Assembly: GCA_024401025.1 (NCBI GenBank)
Contig: JAKSLV010000013.1
Coordinates: 1-38,038 of the forward strand
Reading direction: 5' to 3'
DNA: 38,038 bases
Source: Bacteroidales bacterium
GTDB taxonomy: Bacteria; Bacteroidota; Bacteroidia; Bacteroidales; UBA3824
The notes under the pieces are model-generated. The model worked only from the letters and a program-made list of their open reading frames with translations. It ran no database searches and had not been told where the DNA came from. Made by a program: the position numbers and the translations under genes. Numbering within the stretch: the stretch's first letter is position 1; each line of letters opens with the position of its first letter. Shown here piece after piece: positions 24,687-31,620 of the stretch.

Positions 24687-25139
24687 TTAATCGTTGAAAA
24701 GGAGATATCCCACACCGAGGCCCACTGCCACTCCGGCTGCTATTCCCCAGGAAGCGAGTTTGGCGCGGCGGCGGTATTTCTTGGCCATCTTGCCGGCCTC
24801 CAGGAGGTCCTCGCGGCTTGTCTTAAGCTCGGTCTGGTAATACAGCTTGTCGGTCTTCAGGATTTCTATCAGCGAATCCTTCTGCTGCGACAATGCTACC
24901 AGTGTGTCGCATTTCTCGGTAAGGGTTGCCACCTGCTCTTTGGAGATCCTGTAGAGCTTGCCGGTTTCTATCACAGACCTCATTCGTGCGTCGTTCATTA
25001 CCCAGAGAGTGTCGCCGTCGGGTTTCACCAGAAGCTCCTGACCGGGTTTTACGCATTGCAGTGTGATCTGGGCCTTTGCGCTGCCGGCCACAAAGATAGA
25101 TATCAGCAATACTATTATGCTAAGTGTAATCCTATTCAT
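24687..25139 (-). CDS. Signal-peptide coiled-coil protein with C-terminal membrane helix
   Basis: The 150-residue product begins with a signal peptide (MNRITLSIIVLLISIFVAGSAKAQ). A short beta region (LQCVKPGQELLVKPDGDTLWVMND) follows, then a coiled coil (SKEQVATLTEKCDTLVALSQQKDSLIEIL) and a basic stretch (KKYRRRAK). A glycine-rich C-terminal helix (WGIAAGVAVGLGVGYLLF) suits membrane insertion. Small periplasmic coiled-coil proteins of this layout are common in phage-like and envelope modules. It overlaps the preceding coding sequence by 8 bases, which implies coupling. No named family is recognised. Confidence 0.8.
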   Translation of the reverse strand: MNRITLSIIVLLISIFVAGSAKAQITLQCVKPGQELLVKPDGDTLWVMNDARMRSVIETGKLYRISKEQVATLTEKCDTLVALSQQKDSLIEILKTDKLYYQTELKTSREDLLEAGKMAKKYRRRAKLASWGIAAGVAVGLGVGYLLFND

Positions 25140-25563
25140 CTTTCAAGTTTCCGTATAGTTGTTCAAAAGCAATGGCCATCTCGTCGGAGCTCATCTGCCT
25201 AACCTCGTTGCTTACGTTTGCGGCCTGTTTCTCGAGAGCCTCAGTCTTGGAATCAAGCTCGGAGATCTTCTTGTTGAGTTTCTCGATCTCGGCCTCCTTG
25301 TCGGCTATCTTGGCGTCGTATTCCTGACGGTGCTCCTCATCGTTGTCCATTCCGTTTTTGGCCTTGTTTATCAAGTCCTGAATGCTGTCTACGTTGTTGT
25401 TGTTGAACAGCTTGTTCTTGATGAAGGTGTAAGGACCAGCAAGGGCGGAAAAGATGCATGTCAGGGTCTGCCATTTAAAGTTGAGGTATCCGGCCTCGTG
25501 GAGTACGCCTATTACCACAAGCGCCACTAGCACCACCACAATTATTATAATCCACTTTTTCAT
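25132..25563 (-). CDS. Small N-terminally anchored coiled-coil membrane protein
   Basis: The 143-residue product has a strong N-terminal helix (IIIIVVVLVALVVIGVL, residues 4-20) and a second hydrophobic stretch (about 31-46). A long coiled coil follows (KIADKEAEIEKLNKKISELDSKTEALEKQAANV, about residues 80-115) with an acidic C-terminus. The topology resembles an i-spanin: an inner-membrane anchor carrying a coiled coil. The resemblance is structural only. It sits 21 bases after the amidase gene and overlaps the next gene by 8 bases. Confidence 0.8.
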   Translation of the reverse strand: MKKWIIIIVVVLVALVVIGVLHEAGYLNFKWQTLTCIFSALAGPYTFIKNKLFNNNNVDSIQDLINKAKNGMDNDEEHRQEYDAKIADKEAEIEKLNKKISELDSKTEALEKQAANVSNEVRQMSSDEMAIAFEQLYGNLKDE

Positions 25564-25584
25564 GCTGTATGTCTGTATTTAATG

Positions 25585-26406
25585 TTAGTTGACATCAAGA
25601 TATTTGCCGAACACCCAGCCTTCCACTGTGGTGCGCACCTTGTACCAGCCGTTTTTCTCGCCCACAATCGAAACCAGAGTGCCCTTTGGCAGCGGCTGAG
25701 CCACCAACATTCCGTCGGTTTCGGGAGTGTTGCGGATATTTAGCGACTGCGAAACCACACGTCCGGTATCTGGCGATTCGGCTGCTCCGTCGCTCTTGCG
25801 GTCGGATCCCAGCAGCTGCTCGCGAAGCTTGTCGAGAGGGAAAGCTGGACCCGGATCTATCTTGCGCGATGGCGCGATTTCCTCGTGGCCAAGTATCTGC
25901 TTGATGTTTGGATATGCCTCTATTAGCTCGGCGCAGAGCTGACGCACGGTCTCGATCTGCTCGGCGGTGTATACGTGCCAGTATTTTGGTGTTGACTGGT
26001 TTCTGTGTATAGCCTCCACAACATCGCTGGGATTGTATGCGGCGCCAAACCACGATCTGTATACGTTTCCGCTCTTGGTAAGGGGACCCGAATTAACGAT
26101 CTCTATACCTATTGAATACTTGTTGTATCCCGAGCGTCCGCCGTAGCTGCTCTCGCCTGCGTGCCAGGCAATCTCGTTGAATGGTATCAGCTGAGTTATG
26201 GATCCGTCGCGGTCGATAAGTACGTGTGCCGAAGCCTTCACCTTTGGGTTTACCAATGTGTTGAGAGAAGACTGATAAGGGCCTGCGGTATAGTGTATCA
26301 CTATAGTGTCGGGATATTTTTTCTCGAACTCTCCGCTGGTCTTGTTGCAGCTCACCATCTTCCTGACGTTGTCTCCGCTTACCAAATAGTCCTTTATTTG
26401 TAACAT
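25585..26406 (-). CDS. N-acetylmuramoyl-L-alanine amidase with SH3 domain
   Basis: This 273-residue protein combines an Amidase_2 (AmpD/PGRP-like) domain with a C-terminal SH3-like domain (about 214-273: SQSLNIRNTP, GWYKVRT, EGWVFGKYLDVN). Zinc ligands are apparent as His38 (IVIHYTAG), His174 (ILGHEEI) and Asp184 (RKIDPGPAFPLD), with Lys182 beside them. The SSYGGRSGYNKYSIGIEI stretch is typical. It would cleave the MurNAc-L-Ala bond. No signal peptide is visible, as in phage endolysins and cytosolic AmpD. It leads a four-gene unit with three small membrane proteins. A role in wall recycling is the plain alternative. Confidence 0.9.
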   Translation of the reverse strand: MLQIKDYLVSGDNVRKMVSCNKTSGEFEKKYPDTIVIHYTAGPYQSSLNTLVNPKVKASAHVLIDRDGSITQLIPFNEIAWHAGESSYGGRSGYNKYSIGIEIVNSGPLTKSGNVYRSWFGAAYNPSDVVEAIHRNQSTPKYWHVYTAEQIETVRQLCAELIEAYPNIKQILGHEEIAPSRKIDPGPAFPLDKLREQLLGSDRKSDGAAESPDTGRVVSQSLNIRNTPETDGMLVAQPLPKGTLVSIVGEKNGWYKVRTTVEGWVFGKYLDVN

Positions 26407-26432
26407 TTTGAGAATGTTTTTAAATTTCTCGG

Positions 26433-26463
26433 TAAATATAAGGTTTATAATTGGGATTTACAA
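26433..26463 (-). promoter_or_regulatory. Promoter for the amidase cluster
   Basis: On the minus strand TTG (26463-26461), 20 bases, then TATATTTA (26440-26433), one mismatch from TAnnTTTG. It lies about 27 bases before the amidase ATG. Confidence 0.55.
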
Positions 26464-26484
26464 TTTTTTTCTCAAAAAAATTGC

Positions 26485-27375
26485 TTATTTTTTGAAAGAG
26501 CGTTCCAAGTCGCATCCCACCAGGAGTGTCTTTATAAGGTTGGGAGGTCCTTCGAAACCTCTCTCCTCGGCTCTTACGAACACAGCCACGCGGTCCTCGT
26601 ATGGGCTCTTGATAACACCCTGCACAAACCTTCCGAGACAGATGTTGAAGTCGTTCTCTGTGTAGGAGTATACCTGCTTGGTGCCGAGTTCCGGAGATTT
26701 CAGGAAAATGTTGGTGGTTTTCACAACCTCGAATCCGAAATCTGGATCGGTCTCCATCTTGTTCTCGATAGTCACCTTGTATTTGTTGCCCATAGCCTGG
26801 AATTCGGTGCCGAGCAGTTTGATGTCGTTCTGAGGGATGATCTTGTACTCGTTAAGCTTCTCGGCAAAGGTGATGTTGTTCTCGCTCCACATCTCCTTGA
26901 TGCTGCCCGACTCGCGCTCCTCGTCTTCCTGTTTCCACACATACACATCCTGTCCGCTTATCATATTGCGGATTACGAGGTTGAAGAAATAGATACCTGC
27001 GGCCTCGTCGATTGGCTCGAGGGCGTATGCGAAATATCCATCCTTGCTCCAGCCTATTGGGAATATCTTCTCATGGAGGAATTCGTCGGTTCCCTGATAG
27101 TATTTAAGCTCGGCAGGAACTTTGTATGTCTGCTTAATCATTTCCAACGGAAGGGGTTCGTCGTCCACCGATTTTGGACTCTCGTCTTCCTGCTGTTTGA
27201 TTACCTCTTCCACAATCTGACTGTGTTCGTCAGCGGTAAGAGGCTTCTCGGCTGCCTCGTTGGCATTCTGGGCACCTCCATTGTCGGAGTTTCCCTTGTT
27301 GCCGCTGCAGCCCATTAGTGAAGCCACAATTACGGCAGCCACCATTAATTTGTTGAGTTTCAGTATTTTGCTCAT
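26485..27375 (-). CDS. Lipoprotein of unknown function
   Basis: The 296-residue product starts MSKILKLNKLM and has a lipoprotein signal with lipobox SLMGC. A TTG nine bases upstream extends the frame, but the ATG at 27375 gives a better signal peptide. After the cysteine comes a low-complexity Asn/Gly/Glu tether (SGNKGNSDNGGAQNANEAAE). The globular part contains GWSKDGYFAYALE and VWKQEDEERESGS, reminiscent of a repeat-type or beta-rich ligand domain, but I cannot name a family. It is upstream of the amidase cluster on the same strand, with 78 bases between, where the cluster's own promoter lies. Confidence 0.82.
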   Translation of the reverse strand: MSKILKLNKLMVAAVIVASLMGCSGNKGNSDNGGAQNANEAAEKPLTADEHSQIVEEVIKQQEDESPKSVDDEPLPLEMIKQTYKVPAELKYYQGTDEFLHEKIFPIGWSKDGYFAYALEPIDEAAGIYFFNLVIRNMISGQDVYVWKQEDEERESGSIKEMWSENNITFAEKLNEYKIIPQNDIKLLGTEFQAMGNKYKVTIENKMETDPDFGFEVVKTTNIFLKSPELGTKQVYSYTENDFNICLGRFVQGVIKSPYEDRVAVFVRAEERGFEGPPNLIKTLLVGCDLERSFKK

Positions 27376-27499
27376 TGTGTTCAAACGATTGGCTTGTAAT
27401 TATTAATCCGCTCTAAAATTAGAAAGTTTTTTTGAGAAAACATCTATGAAATTCATATTTTTTTGTCAAAATAAATTTTTTTATTCGGAATATCTTTTC

Positions 27500-27507
27500 T
27501 AAATTTG
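27500..27507 (+). promoter_or_regulatory. -7 box for tRNA-Pro
   Basis: TAAATTTG followed by C matches TAnnTTTG and lies 22 bases before the tRNA. Confidence 0.6.
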
Positions 27508-27529
27508 CACTGCTTTTCCAAAAAGCCAT

Positions 27530-27602
27530 CGGGACATAGCGCAGTTGGTAGCGTACAACGTTCGGGACGTTGGGGTCGCGAGTTCGAGTCTCGCTGTTCC
27601 GA
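27530..27602 (+). tRNA. tRNA-Pro(CGG)
   Basis: The acceptor CGGGACA (27530-27536) pairs with TGTTCCG (27595-27601). The anticodon stem CAACG/CGTTG encloses the loop TTCGGGA, so the anticodon is CGG (27563-27565) and reads CCG. The discriminator is A and CCA is not encoded. A hairpin terminator follows 25 bases later. Confidence 0.95.
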
Positions 27603-27626
27603 CAACAGAGATATATCAAAAATTAT

Positions 27627-27650
27627 AAAAGCCTTGGAAACAAGGCTTTT
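27627..27650 (+). terminator. Terminator of tRNA-Pro
   Basis: AAAAGCCTTG (27627-27636) pairs with CAAGGCTTTT (27641-27650) around a GAAA tetraloop. Confidence 0.9.
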
Positions 27651-27700
27651 ATTGTTTATAGACCTATCTAAACGGATATTATAACATTGGGGCCAAAAGC

Positions 27701-27738
27701 AAAAATCCTCCGCAAACACTTGGTTTGCGGAGGATTTT
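27701..27738 (-). terminator. Terminator of the TPR membrane protein gene
   Basis: A perfect 16-bp stem, AAAATCCTCCGCAAAC (27702-27717) with GTTTGCGGAGGATTTT (27723-27738), has a 5-base loop. It lies 28 bases after the stop of the minus-strand gene at 27766. Confidence 0.92.
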
Positions 27739-27765
27739 CTGTATTTAGTAAGTTACTTAGCCTTA

Positions 27766-28467
27766 TTACTTTCCAAGCTTAATCTTCATAGCCTGAATAT
27801 ACTTGTCGGCAAGAGCACCCTCGTTAGATGTTGGGTAGTCCTTCTTGATGGTCTCGTAGATTTTGAGAGCATCTTCCCACTTCTGATCCTTCTCGAAAGC
27901 TGTACCAAGCTTCTTGAGGAAGATAGGAGCCAGGAGGTTGTTGCCCTTAGCCTTGTCGGCGGCCTTCTTGTAGAGGTCTACTGCCTTGGCTGTCTCGCCC
28001 TTCTCCATGTAAGCGTCGCCCATAAGGCCGATAGATTCAGGCTCGAGCATTGGGTCTGATGTAGAGAAATCGCCAAGCATCTTGATAGCCTGGTCGAACT
28101 GGCCAAGACGCATATAGCAAGCTGCAGCGTAGAACTTAGCATTGTTGGCAGCGTCGGTGCTTGAATAGTTGTCGATGATGTTGAGGAAGCCAGGATAGTT
28201 GCCGTCGCCGTTAAGCGCAAGGTTTATCGAGTCGTTCTCGAAATACAATTCAGCCATGTGCATCTGAGCTGCGGCGTTTACCTCCTTTGGAGCTTTCACG
28301 TACTTGTTGTATCCCCAGATGCCGATGATAATAAGTATCACTGCTCCCAAGACGATGAAAATCGTATTCTGATTGGTCTCGACGAACTGCTCTGCCTTGC
28401 CAATCTGTAAATCCATTTCAACCTGGTCAAGCTGACCCTGCTGTTCTTCGTTTTGTGTGTTTGCCAT
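27766..28467 (-). CDS. Membrane-anchored TPR protein (YfgM-like)
   Basis: The 233-residue product has a charged cytoplasmic N-terminus, a single membrane helix (about 36-51, IFIVLGAVILIIIGIW) and tetratricopeptide repeats in the remainder (for example AKFYAAACYMRLGQFDQAIKM and LGTAFEKDQKWEDALKIY). The layout is that of YfgM, a periplasmic-facing partner of the SecYEG translocon and PpiD in E. coli; the Bacteroidota proteins of this type are not characterised in detail. A -7 box TAACTTTG lies about 44 bases upstream, and a perfect terminator follows. Membership in the YfgM family is a topology-based guess. Confidence 0.82.
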   Translation of the reverse strand: MANTQNEEQQGQLDQVEMDLQIGKAEQFVETNQNTIFIVLGAVILIIIGIWGYNKYVKAPKEVNAAAQMHMAELYFENDSINLALNGDGNYPGFLNIIDNYSSTDAANNAKFYAAACYMRLGQFDQAIKMLGDFSTSDPMLEPESIGLMGDAYMEKGETAKAVDLYKKAADKAKGNNLLAPIFLKKLGTAFEKDQKWEDALKIYETIKKDYPTSNEGALADKYIQAMKIKLGK

Positions 28468-28510
28468 TTTAGTTTTGTGTTTTCAAAATTTCTTTAATTA
28501 AAATCAAGCG

Positions 28511-28518
28511 CAAAGTTA
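28511..28518 (-). promoter_or_regulatory. -7 box for the TPR gene
   Basis: The minus strand reads TAACTTTG followed by C. A matching TTTG further upstream is not clear. Confidence 0.6.
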
Positions 28519-28572
28519 CTCTTTTAGATTATACTAAAAAAATTTTTGGGGCTCTATTTTTAAGAAAAATGC

Positions 28573-28609
28573 AAAAAAAAATCCCCAAAATTGATTTTTT
28601 GAGGATTTT
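28573..28609 (-). terminator. Terminator of rplS
   Basis: An imperfect AT-rich stem, AAAATCC...CAAAA with TTTTGAGGATTTT, with a T run on the minus strand, lies 28 bases after the rplS stop. Confidence 0.7.
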
Positions 28610-28637
28610 ATTCTTTTGCGAGTTCTTGAAAGTCGAA

Positions 28638-28985
28638 TTACATTCTCTTCTCCTTGATGCGGGCCTTCTTGCCGGTGAGCTCTCTTACGTAGTAGATTCT
28701 TGATCTGCGAACGCGACCTCTCTTGTTGATCTCGATAGCGCTGATGAAAGGTGACTCTACTGGGAAGATTCTCTCAACACCAACATTGCCAGACATCTTT
28801 CTTACTGTGAAAGTAGCGCTGATGCCAGCTCCCTTTCTCTGGATTACCACGCCTTTAAACTGCTGGATTCTCTCCTTGTTGCCTTCTACGATCTTATAAG
28901 ATACTGTTACAGTGTCACCACTGTTGAATTTTGGCCATTCTCTCTTCAAAGAGTATTGTTCTTCAACTACTTTTAATAATTCCAT
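28638..28985 (-). CDS. rplS: 50S ribosomal protein L19
   Basis: The 115-residue product has the L19 landmarks [47 protein letters not shown], and the basic tail [21 protein letters not shown]. An upstream ATG at 29036 would add 17 residues unlike L19, and it sits in the -7 element of the promoter; the start [10 protein letters not shown] at 28985 is chosen. The gene is alone here, without the rpsP-rimM-trmD neighbours it has in many other phyla. Confidence 0.97.
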   Translation of the reverse strand: MELLKVVEEQYSLKREWPKFNSGDTVTVSYKIVEGNKERIQQFKGVVIQRKGAGISATFTVRKMSGNVGVERIFPVESPFISAIEINKRGRVRRSRIYYVRELTGKKARIKEKRM

Positions 28986-29033
28986 GGTTTTTTTTATTAT
29001 AATAAAATTAATTTCGTTCTTGTTTTCGGACTG

Positions 29034-29065
29034 CAATATTAGAAACTTTTTGCGTCATTTGCAAA
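29034..29065 (-). promoter_or_regulatory. Promoter of rplS
   Basis: On the minus strand TTTG (29065-29062), 20 bases, then TAATATTG (29041-29034), one mismatch from TAnnTTTG. The leader before the ATG at 28985 would be about 40 bases. Confidence 0.7.
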
Positions 29066-29199
29066 TTTTTGAGAGGAAAAAATTATATTTTTTCTTTCTG
29101 CTTTAATTTGATGTTGCGTAATTACCAAAGTATCAGCCTGATATGCTAATTATGCTAAGTAAAGATTCAAATTTATTTATTTGCCTTGATTTTTATTTT

Positions 29200-29207
29200 T
29201 ATCTTTG
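29200..29207 (+). promoter_or_regulatory. -7 box for the GH18 gene
   Basis: TATCTTTG followed by C is a perfect match. A TTTG lies 16 bases upstream (29180-29183), a short spacing. The GTG start is 36 bases downstream. Confidence 0.65.
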
Positions 29208-29242
29208 CATCTCGAAAAATAGGGATAATATAAATATAAAAA

Positions 29243-30475
29243 GTGACAAGAAGGCATATATATATAATAGTGTTGCTGCTGATGCAGGTGTTGGCAGGCA
29301 GCGGATGTCTGGTGAATCCGGACGACGAGCATGTACTGGGCACATCGGTACCAACGTCTTTCCAGAAGCCCAAGCCGCCTCTGGTGTGCGCGTACCTCCA
29401 TATCGGCACACGCAACCTCGACGCAGCCAACATCGACCTGGAGGGCGTGGATTTCGTCAACATGGCGTTTACGGCCATCAAAAACAACCGTATGGCACTC
29501 CTCCACGAGGGCGATTCCAAAAACTTCATGATAACAAAAAAGCTCAAGCGCAAGTATCCGTCAATCAAGGTGTTGGTATCAGTGGGCGGATACGGCACTT
29601 CAAAGAGTTTCTCGCAGATGGCATCAGACTCTGCTAGCAGGGCCACCTTTGTGGACGACGCTGTAAAATTTGTAAGGCACTACGGAATGGACGGCATCGA
29701 CCTCGACTGGGAGTTTCCGGGATTGGAGAAAAGCACCCGCGAAACCGACAGGGTAAGCTTCACGGCCCTGATATCAGAGCTTAGACGGGAGCTCAACAAG
29801 GTGTCGAGGCTCGACGGCAAGCATTACTATCTAACAGTGGCATCAGGAGCTTTCGACTTGTATCTGCATTATATAGAGCCGCTTAGGATAGTTGACCTCG
29901 TGGATTACTTCCATATTATGACCTACGACTTTTATGGTCAGTGGAATTCGTATACGGGACACCACGCCAACCTCTTTCCATCGGCCCAGCGCCCCAACGG
30001 ATATTCCGTAAAGAGAATCACCGATATATATATAAAGAGTGGCATTCCGCGCGAGAAGATTGTGATAGGCGCCGCTTTCTACGGAAGGGAGTGGAGTGGG
30101 GTAGATGCCACCAACAACGGCCTCTACCGTCCTGGCAAGGGCGTAGGCTCTGTAAGCTACAAGAACATAAAGGCGATGCTCTCCAGCAAGTCGGGATATG
30201 TGCCTTACTGGGATGCCAAGGCCAAAGCCCCGTATATGTATAACGCTGCCACAAAGCGTTTTATATCTTATGAGGACGCCAATTCGGCCAGAATGAAGGT
30301 AAACTACGCCTACGCGCACCGCCTGGGTGGCATCATGTATTGGGAGCATTTCTCCGACAGCGACGGCGAGCTGGCCGGAACCATCATACGCCAGGCCGGA
30401 ACGCTCAGGGGAGATTTCCCATTGTTCACCCTTCCCGGAGGTTTTGTGCTATATTGCAAAAAAAATGGCAAATAA
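29243..30475 (+). CDS. Lipoprotein glycoside hydrolase family 18 (chitinase-like)
   Basis: The 410-residue product starts at GTG, with signal peptide TRRHIYIIVLLLMQVLAGSGC; the cysteine at 22 is a likely lipid site, though the lipobox GSGC is not classical. The GH18 barrel shows SVGGY, the catalytic DGIDLDWE with Glu157 as the acid, MTYDFYG, YGREW and the GGIMYWEHFSD strand. GH18 covers chitinases and endo-beta-N-acetylglucosaminidases; the full DxxDxDxE motif points to an active enzyme. Lipid anchoring suggests the cell surface, for cutting chitin, GlcNAc polymers or host N-glycans. No SusC/SusD pair lies nearby. The start is set by the -7 box and the signal peptide. Confidence 0.9.
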   Translation: MTRRHIYIIVLLLMQVLAGSGCLVNPDDEHVLGTSVPTSFQKPKPPLVCAYLHIGTRNLDAANIDLEGVDFVNMAFTAIKNNRMALLHEGDSKNFMITKKLKRKYPSIKVLVSVGGYGTSKSFSQMASDSASRATFVDDAVKFVRHYGMDGIDLDWEFPGLEKSTRETDRVSFTALISELRRELNKVSRLDGKHYYLTVASGAFDLYLHYIEPLRIVDLVDYFHIMTYDFYGQWNSYTGHHANLFPSAQRPNGYSVKRITDIYIKSGIPREKIVIGAAFYGREWSGVDATNNGLYRPGKGVGSVSYKNIKAMLSSKSGYVPYWDAKAKAPYMYNAATKRFISYEDANSARMKVNYAYAHRLGGIMYWEHFSDSDGELAGTIIRQAGTLRGDFPLFTLPGGFVLYCKKNGK

Positions 30476-30477
30476 AT

Positions 30478-30508
30478 TTTGTCCAAGCACGTTTTTTGTA
30501 TATATTTG
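30478..30508 (+). promoter_or_regulatory. Promoter of the histidine kinase gene
   Basis: TTTG (30478-30481), 19 bases, TATATTTG (30501-30508): a full match, with the ATG 20 bases further on. It begins two bases after the GH18 stop. Confidence 0.8.
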
Positions 30509-30527
30509 CATATAGTAGAATAATATC

Positions 30528-31295
30528 ATGGATAGCAAGCTGAACATAACAGGCAACGACGATATGCTGAGGGTGCAGAACGCATTCCTCAACAACATAT
30601 CACACGAGATACGCACTCCCCTCAACGCGATTATCGGATGCAGCGAGATTATCTCGATGCCCGATACCGACAGGGATACTGTTGCCGAATTGTCGCAGCA
30701 GCTTAGGAAACATTCCAACTATCTGCTAAAGATGCTCGACAACATCATAATACTCAGCAAGTTGGAGTCAGGGCTCATAAAATGCAATCCCAGCAAGTTT
30801 GATGTAGGTTTCCTTTTCTCTTACATATATCATTCGTCAAAATCGCTTGTGGCCACCGATTCCACCAAGCGGGGCCGCATCAGCTACAGGCTGGAGAATA
30901 ATCTTGGCGATGCCCCGGTGTATGTCTGGGCCGACGACACCATTATCTGCCAGATGGTGAACGCCCTGGTAGACAACGCCATAAAGTTTACCGACGATGG
31001 CAGTGTGGTTCTGGATGTAAGGATATCCGCCGACAGCGGAAAGTTGTCGGCAGATTATGTTTTGGAAGTTACGGTGTCTGATACCGGACTGGGAATTCCA
31101 CTGGAAGGCAGGGATACTATTTTCGGAAAATTCAAGAAGCTGTCGCCCGATCCGTCCAGGATTTTCGACGGCGCCGGCCTGGGCCTTGCCCTTGTAAAGA
31201 CATTTGCAAATCTGCTCAACGGCAGCGTCTCATACGTTACCGAGCCGGGAAAGGGCTCGGTGTTCACACTCAAGATTCCGGTTGTGAGGTACTGA
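30528..31295 (+). CDS. Orphan histidine kinase core without sensor domain
   Basis: This 255-residue protein is only a HisKA dimerisation domain plus HATPase domain. The phospho-acceptor is His26 in SHEIRTPLN. ATP-binding boxes are NALVDNAIKF (N), DTGLGIP (G1) and GAGLGLALVK (G2), and SVFTLKIP ends the domain. No membrane helix, PAS or GAF domain precedes it; the N-terminus is about 20 residues. It must sense through a partner or act as a cytosolic kinase. No response regulator gene is adjacent; the next gene, convergent and overlapping by 26 bases, encodes an Hpt protein. It has its own promoter. Confidence 0.92.
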   Translation: MDSKLNITGNDDMLRVQNAFLNNISHEIRTPLNAIIGCSEIISMPDTDRDTVAELSQQLRKHSNYLLKMLDNIIILSKLESGLIKCNPSKFDVGFLFSYIYHSSKSLVATDSTKRGRISYRLENNLGDAPVYVWADDTIICQMVNALVDNAIKFTDDGSVVLDVRISADSGKLSADYVLEVTVSDTGLGIPLEGRDTIFGKFKKLSPDPSRIFDGAGLGLALVKTFANLLNGSVSYVTEPGKGSVFTLKIPVVRY

Positions 31296-31620
31296 TGGCG
31301 TTTCTAAGCTCGTCAAGTGCCGCGGGAATCTCCTTTATGTAGAAATCAACCAATTCGTTGTATCTTTCGGGCTGTTCGTGTCGGTCCACAAGGTGCTGAA
31401 GCTCCTCCATCTTGTCGGACACGTTCATTATGCCCATTACCCGCGATGTGGATTTTGCCAGATGCGCAATCTGCCCTATCTCCTCCACGTCGCCGGCAAG
31501 ACGTGCAGCCTCGAAACGCTGCATTATCTCGCTGGCTTGTGAGAAGAACAGGCTGATAATCTGGTTTTTGGCCTCCATATCGCCATCGGTTATATCGTTC
31601 AGATAACTAAGGTCAATCAT
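31270..31620 (-). CDS. Hpt (histidine phosphotransfer) protein
   Basis: The 116-residue all-helical product carries an Hpt signature with phospho-His53 in IAHLAKSTSRVMGI (family: HxLKGxxxxxG), and the helix FFSQASEIMQRFEAARLAGDVEEI before it. Hpt proteins pass phosphate between response-regulator receiver domains. Its ATG overlaps the end of the clpC-like gene (8 bases), so it is translationally coupled to that chaperone. Its 3' end overlaps that of the histidine kinase gene by 26 bases in the opposite direction. There is no receiver domain in the window. That the Hpt serves the neighbouring kinase is a guess from position. Confidence 0.88.
   Translation of the reverse strand: MIDLSYLNDITDGDMEAKNQIISLFFSQASEIMQRFEAARLAGDVEEIGQIAHLAKSTSRVMGIMNVSDKMEELQHLVDRHEQPERYNELVDFYIKEIPAALDELRNAISTSQPES

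Noticed and set aside
28986-29036. 17-residue extension of L19
   Set aside because: The start lies in the -7 promoter element; L19 proteins begin at the internal MELLKVV-type methionine.
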